A stretch of DNA of 64,000 nucleotides, from NCBI RefSeq assembly GCF_050958605.1, contig NZ_JBJHDO010000002.1:62001-126000 (forward strand), written 5' to 3'. A program made the translations under genes and the position numbers. Positions 29,648 through 38,031 of the stretch are shown here, in pieces (within the stretch, counting starts at the first letter, position 1; the number at the start of each line of letters is the position of its first letter). The notes beneath the pieces were generated by a model. It saw nothing but the letters and a program-made list of their open reading frames with translations, made no database searches and was not told where the DNA came from. This DNA comes from G016756615 sp050958605 (GTDB lineage Bacteria > Pseudomonadota > Alphaproteobacteria > Rhizobiales > Rhizobiaceae).

Positions 29648-31447
29648 TTGATCGAGATCGACCTGAAGAATCGCGGACGGAGTCCGAGCGCTACCGTTTG
29701 CGCGAAGTGGTTGGCACCCTTGCTGCTTGCGGCAGGCAGTCTCTGCTTGACCGCTCCGGCAGCGACGGCCGAGACCCGTTCGTTGAAGCTCTATTTCATC
29801 CATACGGGTGAAAGAGCCGAGATCACCTTCAAGCGAAACGGGCGCTATGACGCCAACGGTCTGAAGCAGATCAACCAGTTCCTTCGCGACTGGCGGCGCA
29901 ACGAGCCGACCAAGATGGATCCGCGCCTGCTCGATCTGGTGTGGGAAGCGTATAGGGCTGCTGGCTCCAGGGATTACATCCATGTCGTGTCGGCCTACCG
30001 CTCGCCGGCTACCAATTCCATGTTGCGCAGCCGCTCGAAGGGCGTTGCCAAGAAAAGCCAGCACATGCTCGGTAAGGCGATGGACTTCTACCTGCCCGAC
30101 GTGAAGCTGAAGAAGCTGCGCGAGATCGGCCTCAAGATGCAGGGCGGTGGCGTCGGCTACTATCCGACATCCGGTTCGCCTTTCGTGCATTTCGACGTCG
30201 GCAATGTCCGGCATTGGCCGAAGATGAGCCGCAAGGAACTGGTCGCGCTCTTCCCCCAGGGCAAGACGCTGCATGTGCCGAGCGACGGCAAGCCGCTGCC
30301 CGGTTTCGAGCAGGCGGTCGCCGCCTATGAGGCGCGCCGGAAGTCCGGCGGCACGGCGGTCGCCCTGGCCAGCTCCGGCAGCAGCTCGCGCGGCGGCGGC
30401 CTGCTCGCTGCCCTCTTCGGCCGCAGCGCGGACGAGGAGGAAGAAAGCGGCGGCGCCGCGGTGGCCTCCGCTGCCCGTGACCAGGCTCCGGCCCGGAAGC
30501 CCGCTCCGCCTCAGAAGTCTGTCGCGGAAGCGAAGCCGGAGCAGCCGGCGAATGGGGACGGAAAGATCCGTATCCTGCCGCCCGAGCTTGCGCGTCCCGT
30601 CGAGATTCCTGCCGCCGAGCCGCAGCCGGAGACCATCGTTGCCGCGCTTCCGAGTCGCGATGCGCCGCTGCCGATCGCGGCTCCGCGTCCCCAGATCGAT
30701 GTGGGCGAGAATGGCGCGCCTCTCGATGAGGCGGCCGCGCAAGTCGCGATGGCCGTTCCGCTTCCGAGCCGTCGGCCCGACTACACGCCGCCGGCCGAAC
30801 TTACCGCGAAACAGGTCACACAGGTCGCCAGCGCGGAGCCGTCAACGGTCGGGGAGGCGATCGCCGCTGCCGTTCCGCTGCCGACCGGGCGACCCGAGGA
30901 TGCGCAGGCGAGCCTGATCGCGGCTGCCCTGCCGGATTCCATTTCGGCAGTGCCTGAGACGGCGGCCTATGCGCCGGCCGAACCGGCATCTCTGCAGGTG
31001 GCTGCCGCCCCATTTCCTGGGACGGAAGGTTTCGCGACCGCGCCGGAAGAGATCATTCCCGAACCGCAACCCGAGCGCGTCGCCTCCATCCGCGCGACGC
31101 CCAAGAGCGCGCTCGCCGGGGGTGGTCCAGGGATTGATCCGGCTTCGGTGCTGGGCGGCGTGAAGACGACGCCGAAGTCGGCCCGCCCCAGCGTTCATGA
31201 TACCAAGCCTGATCCCAGGCCGATGGTCATCGCGGCGCAACCGCAGGCCGCGCGTTGGGCGCTCGACGGCAATTACATCGCCAACAACACCGATGGCACC
31301 AAGGCGCCGTCCTATGCCTACAAGATCGTCTACTCCGCGCCGCGCGAGGTCTACACCGCCGGATTCCAGCAGGGCGACATCCAGGCGCAAGCCAACAAAT
31401 TCTCGGGTAAGGCTGTCACGTTCCTGTCGGTGGCGCGCTTCAACTGA
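29648..31447 (+). CDS. DUF882 (YcbK/M15-like) secreted protein with long low-complexity tail
   Basis: This 599-residue exported protein has a peptidase M15A-like domain of the DUF882 family, probably acting on peptidoglycan. The only start that keeps the signal peptide is TTG 29648, preceded by a weak AAGG; the signal sequence KWLAPLLLAAGSLCLTAPAA follows. The DUF882 domain (about residues 45-200) has zinc-ligand motifs SQHMLGKAMDFYLPDV and PFVHFDVGNVRHWP, plus VVSAYRSPATNSMLRSRS. Residues about 230-540 are Ala/Pro/Glu-rich with repeated VPLPxxRP (VPLPSRRP, VPLPTGRP). A short conserved C-terminal module (AYKIVYSAPREVYTAGFQQG) ends it. In many Rhizobiales DUF882 proteins are about 200 residues, so the tail is notable. 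Confidence 0.82.
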   Translation: MIEIDLKNRGRSPSATVCAKWLAPLLLAAGSLCLTAPAATAETRSLKLYFIHTGERAEITFKRNGRYDANGLKQINQFLRDWRRNEPTKMDPRLLDLVWEAYRAAGSRDYIHVVSAYRSPATNSMLRSRSKGVAKKSQHMLGKAMDFYLPDVKLKKLREIGLKMQGGGVGYYPTSGSPFVHFDVGNVRHWPKMSRKELVALFPQGKTLHVPSDGKPLPGFEQAVAAYEARRKSGGTAVALASSGSSSRGGGLLAALFGRSADEEEESGGAAVASAARDQAPARKPAPPQKSVAEAKPEQPANGDGKIRILPPELARPVEIPAAEPQPETIVAALPSRDAPLPIAAPRPQIDVGENGAPLDEAAAQVAMAVPLPSRRPDYTPPAELTAKQVTQVASAEPSTVGEAIAAAVPLPTGRPEDAQASLIAAALPDSISAVPETAAYAPAEPASLQVAAAPFPGTEGFATAPEEIIPEPQPERVASIRATPKSALAGGGPGIDPASVLGGVKTTPKSARPSVHDTKPDPRPMVIAAQPQAARWALDGNYIANNTDGTKAPSYAYKIVYSAPREVYTAGFQQGDIQAQANKFSGKAVTFLSVARFN

Positions 31448-31478
31448 CGGGGGGCACCCCTCATCCGCGACTCGAGGA

Positions 31479-31655
31479 CCCCTCATCCGACCTCGCTTCG
31501 CGAGGCCACCTTCTCCCACAAGGGGAGAAGGTGGAGTTTGGCATAGGCACTCCTGCCAATCCCCAACGCCGGCGACTAGCGCGAACGTTGCCGCAGACCT
31601 TCCCTTCTCCCCTTGTGGGAGCAGGTGGCCGAGCGAAGCGAGGTCGGATGAAGGG
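31479..31655. repeat. Imperfect 53-bp inverted repeat between DUF882 gene and eda
   Basis: Arms 31479-31531 and 31603-31655 are reverse complements with a few mismatches. Both carry CTTCTCC-CTTGTGGGAG and CCTCGCTTCGC-type modules. The 71-bp spacer has no gene. This palindromic intergenic repeat type, with the CTTCTCCCCTTGTGGGAG core, is common in Mesorhizobium and relatives (general knowledge). It lies between two convergent genes and could terminate both transcripts. ORFs running over it are considered spurious. Confidence 0.8.
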
Positions 31656-31680
31656 TGGCCGCGAAGTGGCCGGATAGATA

Positions 31681-32319
31681 TTACCCCCTAAGCTTCGAAG
31701 CCTCCCGCGCCAGCGCTTCGATTGCATCCCACTGCCCCGCCTTCACCATTTCGTCGGGCGCGACCCATGAGCCGCCCACGCAAATGACATTTGGAAGGCT
31801 GAGATAGTCGCGCGCGTTGGTGGCCGACACGCCGCCGGTCGGACAGAAGCGCACGCCGGCAAAAGGCGAGGCGAGTGCCTTCAGGAATGCCGCGCCGCCG
31901 GCCTGTTCCGCGGGGAAGAACTTCAGGAAGTCCAGCCCTTCGTCAGCAGCCGCCATGATCTCGGCCGGTGTGATTGCCCCCGGCAGTAGTGGCACGGCGC
32001 TGTCGCGAGCCGCGGCATAGAGCTGGCTCGACGCACCTGGGCTGACGATGAAGCGTGAGCCCGCTTGAGCGGCCTGCTCGAATTGCCGGGCATTCAGCGC
32101 AGTGCCTGCACCAACCACGGCCTCCTCGACCTCCTGGCTGACGCGGCGAATGGCTTCCAGGGCGTCGGTGGTGCGCAACGTGATCTCGATCATCGGCAAC
32201 CCGCCGCGCGCGAGCGCCCGCGCCAGCGGCACGGCATGGGCGATATCGGCGATCTTCAGCACCGGTATGATGGGCTGGCCGGCCAGCAGCGAGAGGAGCT
32301 TTTCGGTCTTGTTGGGCAT
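31681..32319 (-). CDS. eda: KDPG/KHG aldolase
   Basis: This 212-residue class I aldolase splits 2-keto-3-deoxy-6-phosphogluconate into pyruvate and glyceraldehyde-3-phosphate in the Entner-Doudoroff pathway. ATG 32319 (MPNKTEKLLSLLAGQPIIPV) matches the family start; the frame remains open upstream only as a shadow of trhO. The Schiff-base Lys is in LDFLKFFPAEQAGG, and the catalytic Glu in MIEITLRTTDAL. CPTGGVSATNARDYLSLPNV binds the phosphate. edd and zwf are not nearby. It is divergent from trhO. Confidence 0.95.
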   Translation of the reverse strand: MPNKTEKLLSLLAGQPIIPVLKIADIAHAVPLARALARGGLPMIEITLRTTDALEAIRRVSQEVEEAVVGAGTALNARQFEQAAQAGSRFIVSPGASSQLYAAARDSAVPLLPGAITPAEIMAAADEGLDFLKFFPAEQAGGAAFLKALASPFAGVRFCPTGGVSATNARDYLSLPNVICVGGSWVAPDEMVKAGQWDAIEALAREASKLRG

Positions 32320-32454
32320 GGCTGCACCCCCGCATTTTTCAGGAAACGATTTCAACCGATTAACAGAGCGGGGGCGGCCAGTCCATGGCGCGGCGACGCT
32401 TTGCCCGGCAAGGGCATTCTTGCAACGCCGCCGTCCAGGAGCTACGGCAAGGCC

Positions 32455-33381
32455 ATGAAAGCCTCCGCAGCCCCATCCTTCCGCGTAGCCGCGCTTTATC
32501 GTTTCGCGCGGCTCGACAACTTCGCCGACCTCCGGGCGCCGCTCGCCGCCTTCTGCTGCGGCCGCGGCATCAAGGGAACCCTGCTTCTTGCTCATGAAGG
32601 AATCAACGGCACGGTGGCCGGAAGTACGGAGGCGATCGCGGCACTGATCGATCACCTCAACGGAATCCCGGCCCTGGCCGGCATCGAAGTCAAATACAGC
32701 GCGGCTTCGGAAATGCCCTTCCACCGCATGAAGGTGCGGCTGAAGAAGGAGATCGTCACGATGGGCGTGGAGGACATAGACCCGAGCCGGAGCGTGGGCA
32801 CCTATGTCGAGGCGCGGGACTGGAACGCCCTCGTCTCCGATCCCGACACCATCCTCATTGACACGCGAAACGACTACGAAGTGGCGATCGGGACATTCCA
32901 GGGAGCCGTCGATCCGGCGACAGCAAGCTTCCGCGCTTTCCCGCAATGGGTTCGGGACCACCGCGAGGCGCTTGAGGGCCGCAAGGTGGCGATGTTCTGC
33001 ACCGGCGGCATACGCTGCGAGAAGGCGACGGCCTACGTCAAGTCGCTCGGTATCGACGAGGTGTTCCACCTCAAGGGCGGCATCCTCAGATATCTGGAAG
33101 AGATCCCGGCCGAGGAAAGCCTTTGGCAAGGCGAATGCTTTGTTTTCGATGAGCGTGTGTCGGTGAAGCATGGACTAGAGGTCGGCGAGGCCGAACTCTG
33201 CCGCGCTTGCCGTCGCCCGCTGACTGATACCGACCGCTCCGGCCCGGAATATCGAGAGGGAATCTCCTGCCGGCATTGCGTCGGCGAGCGCAGCGACGAG
33301 GATCGCGCCCGTTACGCCGAACGCCATCGTCAGGTCCAACTTGCCGAAGCGCGCGGGGCGGGAAAGCACATCGGAAGCTGA
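32455..33381 (+). CDS. trhO: tRNA uridine(34) hydroxylase, rhodanese family
   Basis: This 308-residue protein belongs to the TrhO (YceA) family, which hydroxylates the wobble uridine 34 of tRNAs to ho5U using prephenate-derived chemistry. ATG 32455 gives MKASAAPSFRVAALYRFARL. The N-terminal acylphosphatase-like domain has GTLLLAHEGINGTVAGS. The rhodanese domain (about 125-225) has LIDTRNDYEVAIGTFQGAVD and the active-site loop FCTGGIRCEKATAYVKSLG. A C-terminal Cys pair region (LCRACRRPL, SCRHCVGERS) is typical of the family. It was formerly called rhodanese-related sulfurtransferase. Confidence 0.93.
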   Translation: MKASAAPSFRVAALYRFARLDNFADLRAPLAAFCCGRGIKGTLLLAHEGINGTVAGSTEAIAALIDHLNGIPALAGIEVKYSAASEMPFHRMKVRLKKEIVTMGVEDIDPSRSVGTYVEARDWNALVSDPDTILIDTRNDYEVAIGTFQGAVDPATASFRAFPQWVRDHREALEGRKVAMFCTGGIRCEKATAYVKSLGIDEVFHLKGGILRYLEEIPAEESLWQGECFVFDERVSVKHGLEVGEAELCRACRRPLTDTDRSGPEYREGISCRHCVGERSDEDRARYAERHRQVQLAEARGAGKHIGS

Positions 33382-33473
33382 CGGACTTTCGGTTCAAGGC
33401 TCCCGGGTCATTGTAATGTCGCGAAGGCTGCATATTTCCCAATGAGCCGGGGAGCCAACCGAGGGAGGTCCAA

Positions 33474-34217
33474 ATGCTCGATCCTAAGAAACTGCTCGAC
33501 GATTTACTCGGCTCCAAGATACCGGGAACCGACGGTACGGTGCGCGACAAGGCCAATCAGGCTACCCAGCTCGCCAAGGACAATCCGCTGGCCACGGGCG
33601 CTCTCGTGGCGGTGCTTCTTGGGACCAGGGCAGGCCGCCAGATCGGCGGGTCGGCGCTGAAGGTGGGCGGCCTCGCGGCAATCGCCGGGCTCGCCTACAA
33701 GGCCTATCAGAACTACATGGAAGGCGGCCGGCCGTCTGAAGCCCAGCCTCAGAACGGACAGCCGGAGCTTCTGCCGCCCCCGGCCGACACGGATTTCCAC
33801 CCCTCGCAGGCTCCCCAGGGCGAAACGGAGTTCGCGCTTATTCTGGTGCGCGCGATGATCGCCGCCGCCAACGCCGATGGCCACATCGACGATGAAGAGC
33901 GCAAGAAGATCGTCGAGCGCGCCGATCTTGCCGGGCTCGGTACCGAAGCCCAGGAGTTTCTCGCTGCCGAGACGGCCAAACCCTTGTCGATCGACGATAT
34001 CGTCGCGGCGGCGCAGACGGATGCGCAAAAGGTCGAGTTGTACACGGCCTCGCGTCTCACCATCGATCCGAATTCCCGCGCTGAGCGCGGCTATCTCGAC
34101 CTGCTTGCCGGCAGGCTGCAACTGCCGGACGCGCTTGTCGACCATGTCGAGGCGACAGTCTCGTCGGTAAAGACGCAACCCGCTCCGGCGGCACCTTCGC
34201 CGAACAGTCCGTGGTAG
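33474..34217 (+). CDS. DUF533 / TerB-like protein (YebE family)
   Basis: This 247-residue protein starts at ATG 33474 with GAGGGAGG upstream. Residues about 40-75 form a Gly/Ala-rich hydrophobic stretch (ATGALVAVLLGTRAGRQIGG), possibly membrane-associated. A Pro/Gln linker follows. The C-terminal half (about 110-220) is the TerB-like helical domain with LVRAMIAAANADGHIDDEER and LTIDPNSRAERGYLDLLA. YebE-type proteins are widespread with unknown function; some respond to envelope stress. It is tail-to-tail with the TetR gene. Confidence 0.85.
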   Translation: MLDPKKLLDDLLGSKIPGTDGTVRDKANQATQLAKDNPLATGALVAVLLGTRAGRQIGGSALKVGGLAAIAGLAYKAYQNYMEGGRPSEAQPQNGQPELLPPPADTDFHPSQAPQGETEFALILVRAMIAAANADGHIDDEERKKIVERADLAGLGTEAQEFLAAETAKPLSIDDIVAAAQTDAQKVELYTASRLTIDPNSRAERGYLDLLAGRLQLPDALVDHVEATVSSVKTQPAPAAPSPNSPW

Positions 34218-34223
34218 GCAGCC

Positions 34224-34829
34224 CTACCGCGGAATCGTCCTCCGGATGAGTCGGGCCAGCGTCGCATTGCGATCCCGCGTGAGCATGGGTTTGAGGAAGC
34301 GCATGCGATCGGCGATCAGCAGGCTGGCGATCCCATGCACGGCGGACCACAATGCCGCCGTGTCCAGCATGCCTTCCTCCTCCGTCATGGGATCGGCGCC
34401 GCGCAGTTCCGCAATATCGCCAGTCAGGATATGGAAGGCTCGCGCCGCCTGCTCGACCAGTCGGGGATCGTCGGAATCCGGTCGTTCCGAGCCGAAAAGA
34501 AGCTTGAAAAGGGCCGGGTTCTCCAGCGCGAAGGCGATGTAGCCGATGCCTGAAGCAACGATCCGGTCGCTGGCATCCTCGGTGGCGAGGGCACGATATT
34601 TCTCGAGACTTTGCGTGAGCCGTTCAGCCGCCACGGTGGCCAGCGCGGTCAACATCGCGGCCGTGTCCTTGAAGTGGTGGGCCGGCGCGGCATGCGAGAC
34701 GCCGGCGCGTCGCGCCACGCCACGAAGGGTGAAACCCTCAAGTCCTTTTTCGCCAAGTTCGATCTCGGCGGCCGTAAGCAGCGCCTGACGGAGGTCGCCA
34801 TGGTGGTAAGCAGATTTGGTCCGCGTCAT
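34224..34829 (-). CDS. TetR/AcrR family regulator (WHG-domain type)
   Basis: This 201-residue repressor-like protein has an N-terminal helix-turn-helix (about residues 10-55; HHGDLRQALLTAAEIELGEK, RGVARRAGVSHAAPAHHF). A C-terminal ligand domain of the WHG type follows (about 80-195; ALENPALFKLLFGSERPD, LWSAVHGIASLLIADRM). No target gene is evident on its own strand, since the convergent neighbour is DUF533 and the upstream region carries an sRNA gene on the other strand. The divergent SDR at 35.2 kb is a possible target. The inducer is unknown. Confidence 0.92.
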   Translation of the reverse strand: MTRTKSAYHHGDLRQALLTAAEIELGEKGLEGFTLRGVARRAGVSHAAPAHHFKDTAAMLTALATVAAERLTQSLEKYRALATEDASDRIVASGIGYIAFALENPALFKLLFGSERPDSDDPRLVEQAARAFHILTGDIAELRGADPMTEEEGMLDTAALWSAVHGIASLLIADRMRFLKPMLTRDRNATLARLIRRTIPR

Positions 34830-35057
34830 TGCTACTCGTACTGCTCACCGCCTTGCCGTTTGCTCGTCGCGGCTTCCTGGACCGGTTTGTCCTGGAGGGA
34901 TGCCCTTGCCGGAGCCTGCATCGCATCTCGATCTTGACGTTGTCAATGTCCCTGCAGGTTCAGGTTGCCTGACTGCAACCCGACTGCAATGCCGTAATGA
35001 TCGAAGTTGACGGCAAACGCATCGAAGGAAATACCGATAGATAATTTTCTGAAACAA

Positions 35058-35087
35058 CTTGTCGTTAACCATTTGTTAACCGATAGG
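35058..35087 (+). promoter_or_regulatory. Candidate promoter of the small RNA gene
   Basis: CTTGTC (35058-35063) and GATAGG (35082-35087), 18 bp apart, approximate the alphaproteobacterial CTTGAC-N17-CTATAT promoter and would start RNA near 35095. Two palindromic GTTAAC sequences (35064-35069, 35075-35080) fill the spacer. Confidence 0.4.
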
Positions 35088-35095
35088 ATCTATCC

Positions 35096-35173
35096 TTTGG
35101 GTTACTTCGAACCGGCTTTCCTCCTCCCGAGCACGGTTCGAATGACGGGCGGCCTCAATGGCCGCCCTTTTTT
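35096..35173 (+). ncRNA. trans-acting sRNA resembling alpha-r8 / MmgR
   Basis: In the gap between a minus-strand TetR gene and a plus-strand SDR gene lies a complete sRNA-like unit of about 77 nt. Stem 1 pairs TTCGAACCG (35106-35114) with CGGTTCGAA (35134-35142) and exposes the loop TTTCCTCCTCCC, an anti-Shine-Dalgarno sequence. Stem 2 is a Rho-independent terminator: GGGCGGCC (35147-35154), loop TCAAT, GGCCGCCC (35160-35167) and six T. Size, two-hairpin layout and UUUCCUCC-type loop match what I recall of MmgR (alpha-r8 family), a Hfq-dependent sRNA of Sinorhizobium that limits polyhydroxybutyrate storage by repressing phasins. No upstream plus-strand gene needs this terminator. Confidence 0.72.
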
Positions 35174-35247
35174 GAGCATGACCGCCAATCGTCTTGTCAT
35201 GGGCGTTCCCATTTGCGATGCGTCATGTCTCGGACGGAGGAAAGACC

Positions 35248-36003
35248 ATGACCAATGAAAGGACGGCAATCGTCACGGGCGCCGGCACCGGTGTGGGCAA
35301 GGCGGTCGCCACCGCGCTTTTAGGGCAGGGCTGGAACACGGTGTTTTGCGGCCGCCGGCTCGGCGTTCTCGAAAAGGCGATCGCCGACGCCGGTTCCAGC
35401 GAAGGCAAGGCGCTCGCGGTCGCCTGCGATGTATCCAGCGAGAGCCAGGTGGACGAACTGTTCGAGACGGTCGACAAGGCATTCGGGCGGGTCGACCTGC
35501 TCTTCAACAATGCGGGAATGGGTTACAAATCGACTCCGATCGACGAAATACCGGTCGATGTCTGGAACGATGTCGTCGGCGTCAACATGACCGGATCGTT
35601 CCTCTGCGCCCGCGCCGCGTTCCGCGCGATGCGCAACCAGGCCCCGATGGGCGGCCGTATCATCAACAACGGCTCCGTTTCAGCCTATGCGCCGCGGCCG
35701 GGTTCGGTGCCCTATACGATGACCAAACATGCCATTACGGGCCTCACCAAGACGCTGGCCCTTGACGGCCGGCCCTTCGACATCGCCTGCGGCCAGATCG
35801 ATATCGGCAATGCCTTGACCGACATGGCATCGGCCATGACGGTCGGCGTGCCGCAGGCCAATGGCAGCATTGCACCGGAAGCGGTGATGGATGTCCAAAG
35901 GGTGGCCGACGCGGTCCTTCACATGGCCAGCCTGCCGCTCGACGCCAACGTGCTGTTCATGACCGTCATGGCGACCAAGATGCCCTATGTGGGGAGAGGG
36001 TAA
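35248..36003 (+). CDS. Short-chain dehydrogenase/reductase
   Basis: This 251-residue classical SDR uses NAD(P)H and a Rossmann fold. ATG 35248 follows GGAGGAAAG. The cofactor motif is VTGAGTGVGKAVA, the NNAG motif is in LLFNNAGMGYKS, and the catalytic residues are the Ser of NNGSVSAYAPRPGS and YTMTKHA (YxxxK). C-terminal residues about 190-220 (QIDIGNALTDMASAMTVGVP) form the substrate loop. The substrate cannot be told. A transcription unit of its own is likely because an sRNA terminator lies just upstream. Confidence 0.92.
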   Translation: MTNERTAIVTGAGTGVGKAVATALLGQGWNTVFCGRRLGVLEKAIADAGSSEGKALAVACDVSSESQVDELFETVDKAFGRVDLLFNNAGMGYKSTPIDEIPVDVWNDVVGVNMTGSFLCARAAFRAMRNQAPMGGRIINNGSVSAYAPRPGSVPYTMTKHAITGLTKTLALDGRPFDIACGQIDIGNALTDMASAMTVGVPQANGSIAPEAVMDVQRVADAVLHMASLPLDANVLFMTVMATKMPYVGRG

Positions 36004-36068
36004 AGCCTGTGCGATAACCGCTCAATCCTTTCATAGGCCGCGCGTGGACTTGCCTGAGTGGTCAATTC

Positions 36069-37253
36069 TTACTTCGCCAGGAACCTCTCTATGCGCTCGA
36101 TGGCGCGAAGGATGTTCTCTTCCGAATTGGCGTAGGAGAGGCGGATATAGCCTTCCCCCAGCACGCCGAAGTCGGGGCCGCCGATCAGCGCCACGCCTGT
36201 CTCCTCGAGCAACGCCGAAGCTAGCTTCTTGGCTTTCCATCCGGTGCCGGCAATGTTGGGAAAGGCATAGAACGCGCCTTTGGGCGTGATGCATGAGACG
36301 CCGGGCAGGCTGTTCAGCCCCTCCACGACGATTCTGCGGCGCCGGTCGAAGGCCCGCATCATCTTCTCCACGTCGTCCTGGGGACCGTCGATTGCCGCGA
36401 TGCCGGCGAACTGGCTCGGCGCATTGACGCAGGACCAGCAATTGACCGCAAGCTTGCGGACCTTGTCGTAGAGCTGACTGCTTTCCCTCGAATTCGGCCA
36501 GATCGACCAGCCCATGCGCCAGCCGGTCATGGCCCAGGTCTTCGACCAGCCGTTGAGCACGATCAACCGTTCGCGAATCTCGGGGAACTGGAGGAGCGAA
36601 GTATGCGTCTCTCCGTTATAGGTCATGACGTCGTAGATCTCGTCCGACAGGATGGCGACGTGCGGATGGGCTTCGAGACCCTTCACCAGCTTCTCGATCT
36701 CGGACCGCGGCGTGACGCCGCCGGTCGGATTGGCGGGCGAGTTCAGGATCAGCAGACGCGTTTTCGGCGTGATCAGCCGCAGCGTTTCCTCGGCCGAGAA
36801 GGCGAAGCCGTTTTCTTCCCGAATCGGTACGGGAACGGGGGTGGCGCCCGTGAACTCGATCATCGAGCGGTAGATCGGAAAGCCGGGATCTGGGTAGAGG
36901 ATCTCCGTCCCGGGCTCGCCGAACATGAGGATTGCCGCATACATGGTCGGCTTGCCGCCCGGCAGGATCATCACGCTCTCCGGCGACACCTCCACTCCGG
37001 TCGTCGCAAGTGTGCGGCGCACGACCGCCTCGCGTGTCGCCAGAAGCCCGGTTGCCGGTGTGTAGCCGTGATGACCGTCGCGCAAGGCCTTGATCGCCGC
37101 CTCGACGATGTGTTGCGGCGTCTTGAAGTCGGGCTGGCCGATGCCGAGATTGATGACGTCCTTGCCCTCGGTGGCGAGCGCCGTGGCGCGCGCCAGAACC
37201 GCGAAGGCATTCTCTTCGCCGAGGCGGTCGAAGGCGGCGATGGTTTGGAGCAT
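36069..37253 (-). CDS. Class I/II pyridoxal-phosphate aminotransferase
   Basis: This 394-residue fold-type I aminotransferase belongs to the aspartate-aminotransferase-like group I. ATG 37253 (MLQTIAAFDRLGEENAF) fits; the open frame further upstream is a shadow of the acetyltransferase gene. Motifs are INLGIGQPDFKTPQHIV, ILNSPANPTGGVTPRSEI, ILSDEIYDVMTYNGE, the PLP lysine in NGWSKTWAMTGWRMGW, and the C-terminal YIRLSYANSEENI with the carboxylate-binding Arg. Substrate preference (Asp, aromatic, Ala) cannot be assigned. It is divergent from the GNAT gene. Confidence 0.9.
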   Translation of the reverse strand: MLQTIAAFDRLGEENAFAVLARATALATEGKDVINLGIGQPDFKTPQHIVEAAIKALRDGHHGYTPATGLLATREAVVRRTLATTGVEVSPESVMILPGGKPTMYAAILMFGEPGTEILYPDPGFPIYRSMIEFTGATPVPVPIREENGFAFSAEETLRLITPKTRLLILNSPANPTGGVTPRSEIEKLVKGLEAHPHVAILSDEIYDVMTYNGETHTSLLQFPEIRERLIVLNGWSKTWAMTGWRMGWSIWPNSRESSQLYDKVRKLAVNCWSCVNAPSQFAGIAAIDGPQDDVEKMMRAFDRRRRIVVEGLNSLPGVSCITPKGAFYAFPNIAGTGWKAKKLASALLEETGVALIGGPDFGVLGEGYIRLSYANSEENILRAIERIERFLAK

Positions 37254-37328
37254 TACGGGGATCCATCTGGTTCTGTTGCGCGGTCCATGTTTTTGTGAGC
37301 CTCTTCGACCAAAAGTCAACGCAAGGGG

Positions 37329-38021
37329 ATGCGCTTGTCCGACGATCTGAATAACTGGCACCCGCGGCCGAGGCCCGAGCGCAAGCTGCTCGAGGGGCGT
37401 TATGTTCGCCTGGAGCCCTTCCAGGTCCCTCGCCATGGCGACGGTCTCTACGAGGCGTCCTCTGTGCCGGATGCGGCGCAGAGATTCCGCTGGTTGTTCG
37501 ACTATCCGCCGGAAAGCCGGGCTGCGTTCCAGCCGTGGCTGGAAAAAGCCGAGGCAAGCGAAGACCCGCTGTTCTTCGCGGTCGTCGACAAGGCGAGCGG
37601 CCGGATCGCCGGGCGCCAGACGTTGATGCGCATCGATCCTGCCTACGGCGTGATCGAGATCGGCAACATCTATTGGGGGCCGCTCATTGCGCGCAAACCG
37701 GCGGCGACCGAGGCGCAGTTCCTCTTCATGCAATATGTCTTCGATGGGCTCGGCTACCGTCGCTACGAATGGAAATGCAACAATCTGAACGAGCCGTCCA
37801 AGCGTGCTGCCCAGCGTTTCGGCTTCAGCTTCGAGGGCGTCTTCCGCCAACATGTCGTGGTCAAGGGTGAGAATCGCGACACGGCGTGGTATTCCGTCAT
37901 CGACAAGGAATGGCCGTCGCTTCGCCGGGCTTATCAGGAATGGCTCGACCCCGCCAATTTCGATGCCGAGGGCAGGCAGAAGCGGCGGCTGGAAGAGATC
38001 AGGGCCGACATCGGCCGATAG
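37329..38021 (+). CDS. GNAT family N-acetyltransferase (RimJ/RimL-like)
   Basis: This protein of about 230 residues acetylates an unknown amine or protein N-terminus with acetyl-CoA. The RimJ/L-type Acetyltransf_3 fold shows LEGRYVRLEPFQVPRHGDGL, IEIGNIYWGPLIARKPAATE and RRYEWKCNNLNEPSKRAAQR, followed by FGFSFEGVFRQHVVVKG. The ATG at 37329 touches the AAGGGG ribosome site directly. A TTG at 37335, 6 nt from it, may therefore be the true start (protein two residues shorter). The CDF transporter starts 10 nt downstream, so they are likely cotranscribed. Confidence 0.88.
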   Translation: MRLSDDLNNWHPRPRPERKLLEGRYVRLEPFQVPRHGDGLYEASSVPDAAQRFRWLFDYPPESRAAFQPWLEKAEASEDPLFFAVVDKASGRIAGRQTLMRIDPAYGVIEIGNIYWGPLIARKPAATEAQFLFMQYVFDGLGYRRYEWKCNNLNEPSKRAAQRFGFSFEGVFRQHVVVKGENRDTAWYSVIDKEWPSLRRAYQEWLDPANFDAEGRQKRRLEEIRADIGR

Positions 38022-38031
38022 GAGAACGCCC

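Noticed and set aside
31197..31691. 164-residue ORF across the repeat downstream of the DUF882 gene
   Set aside because: It combines a shifted frame of the DUF882 gene with the palindromic repeat.
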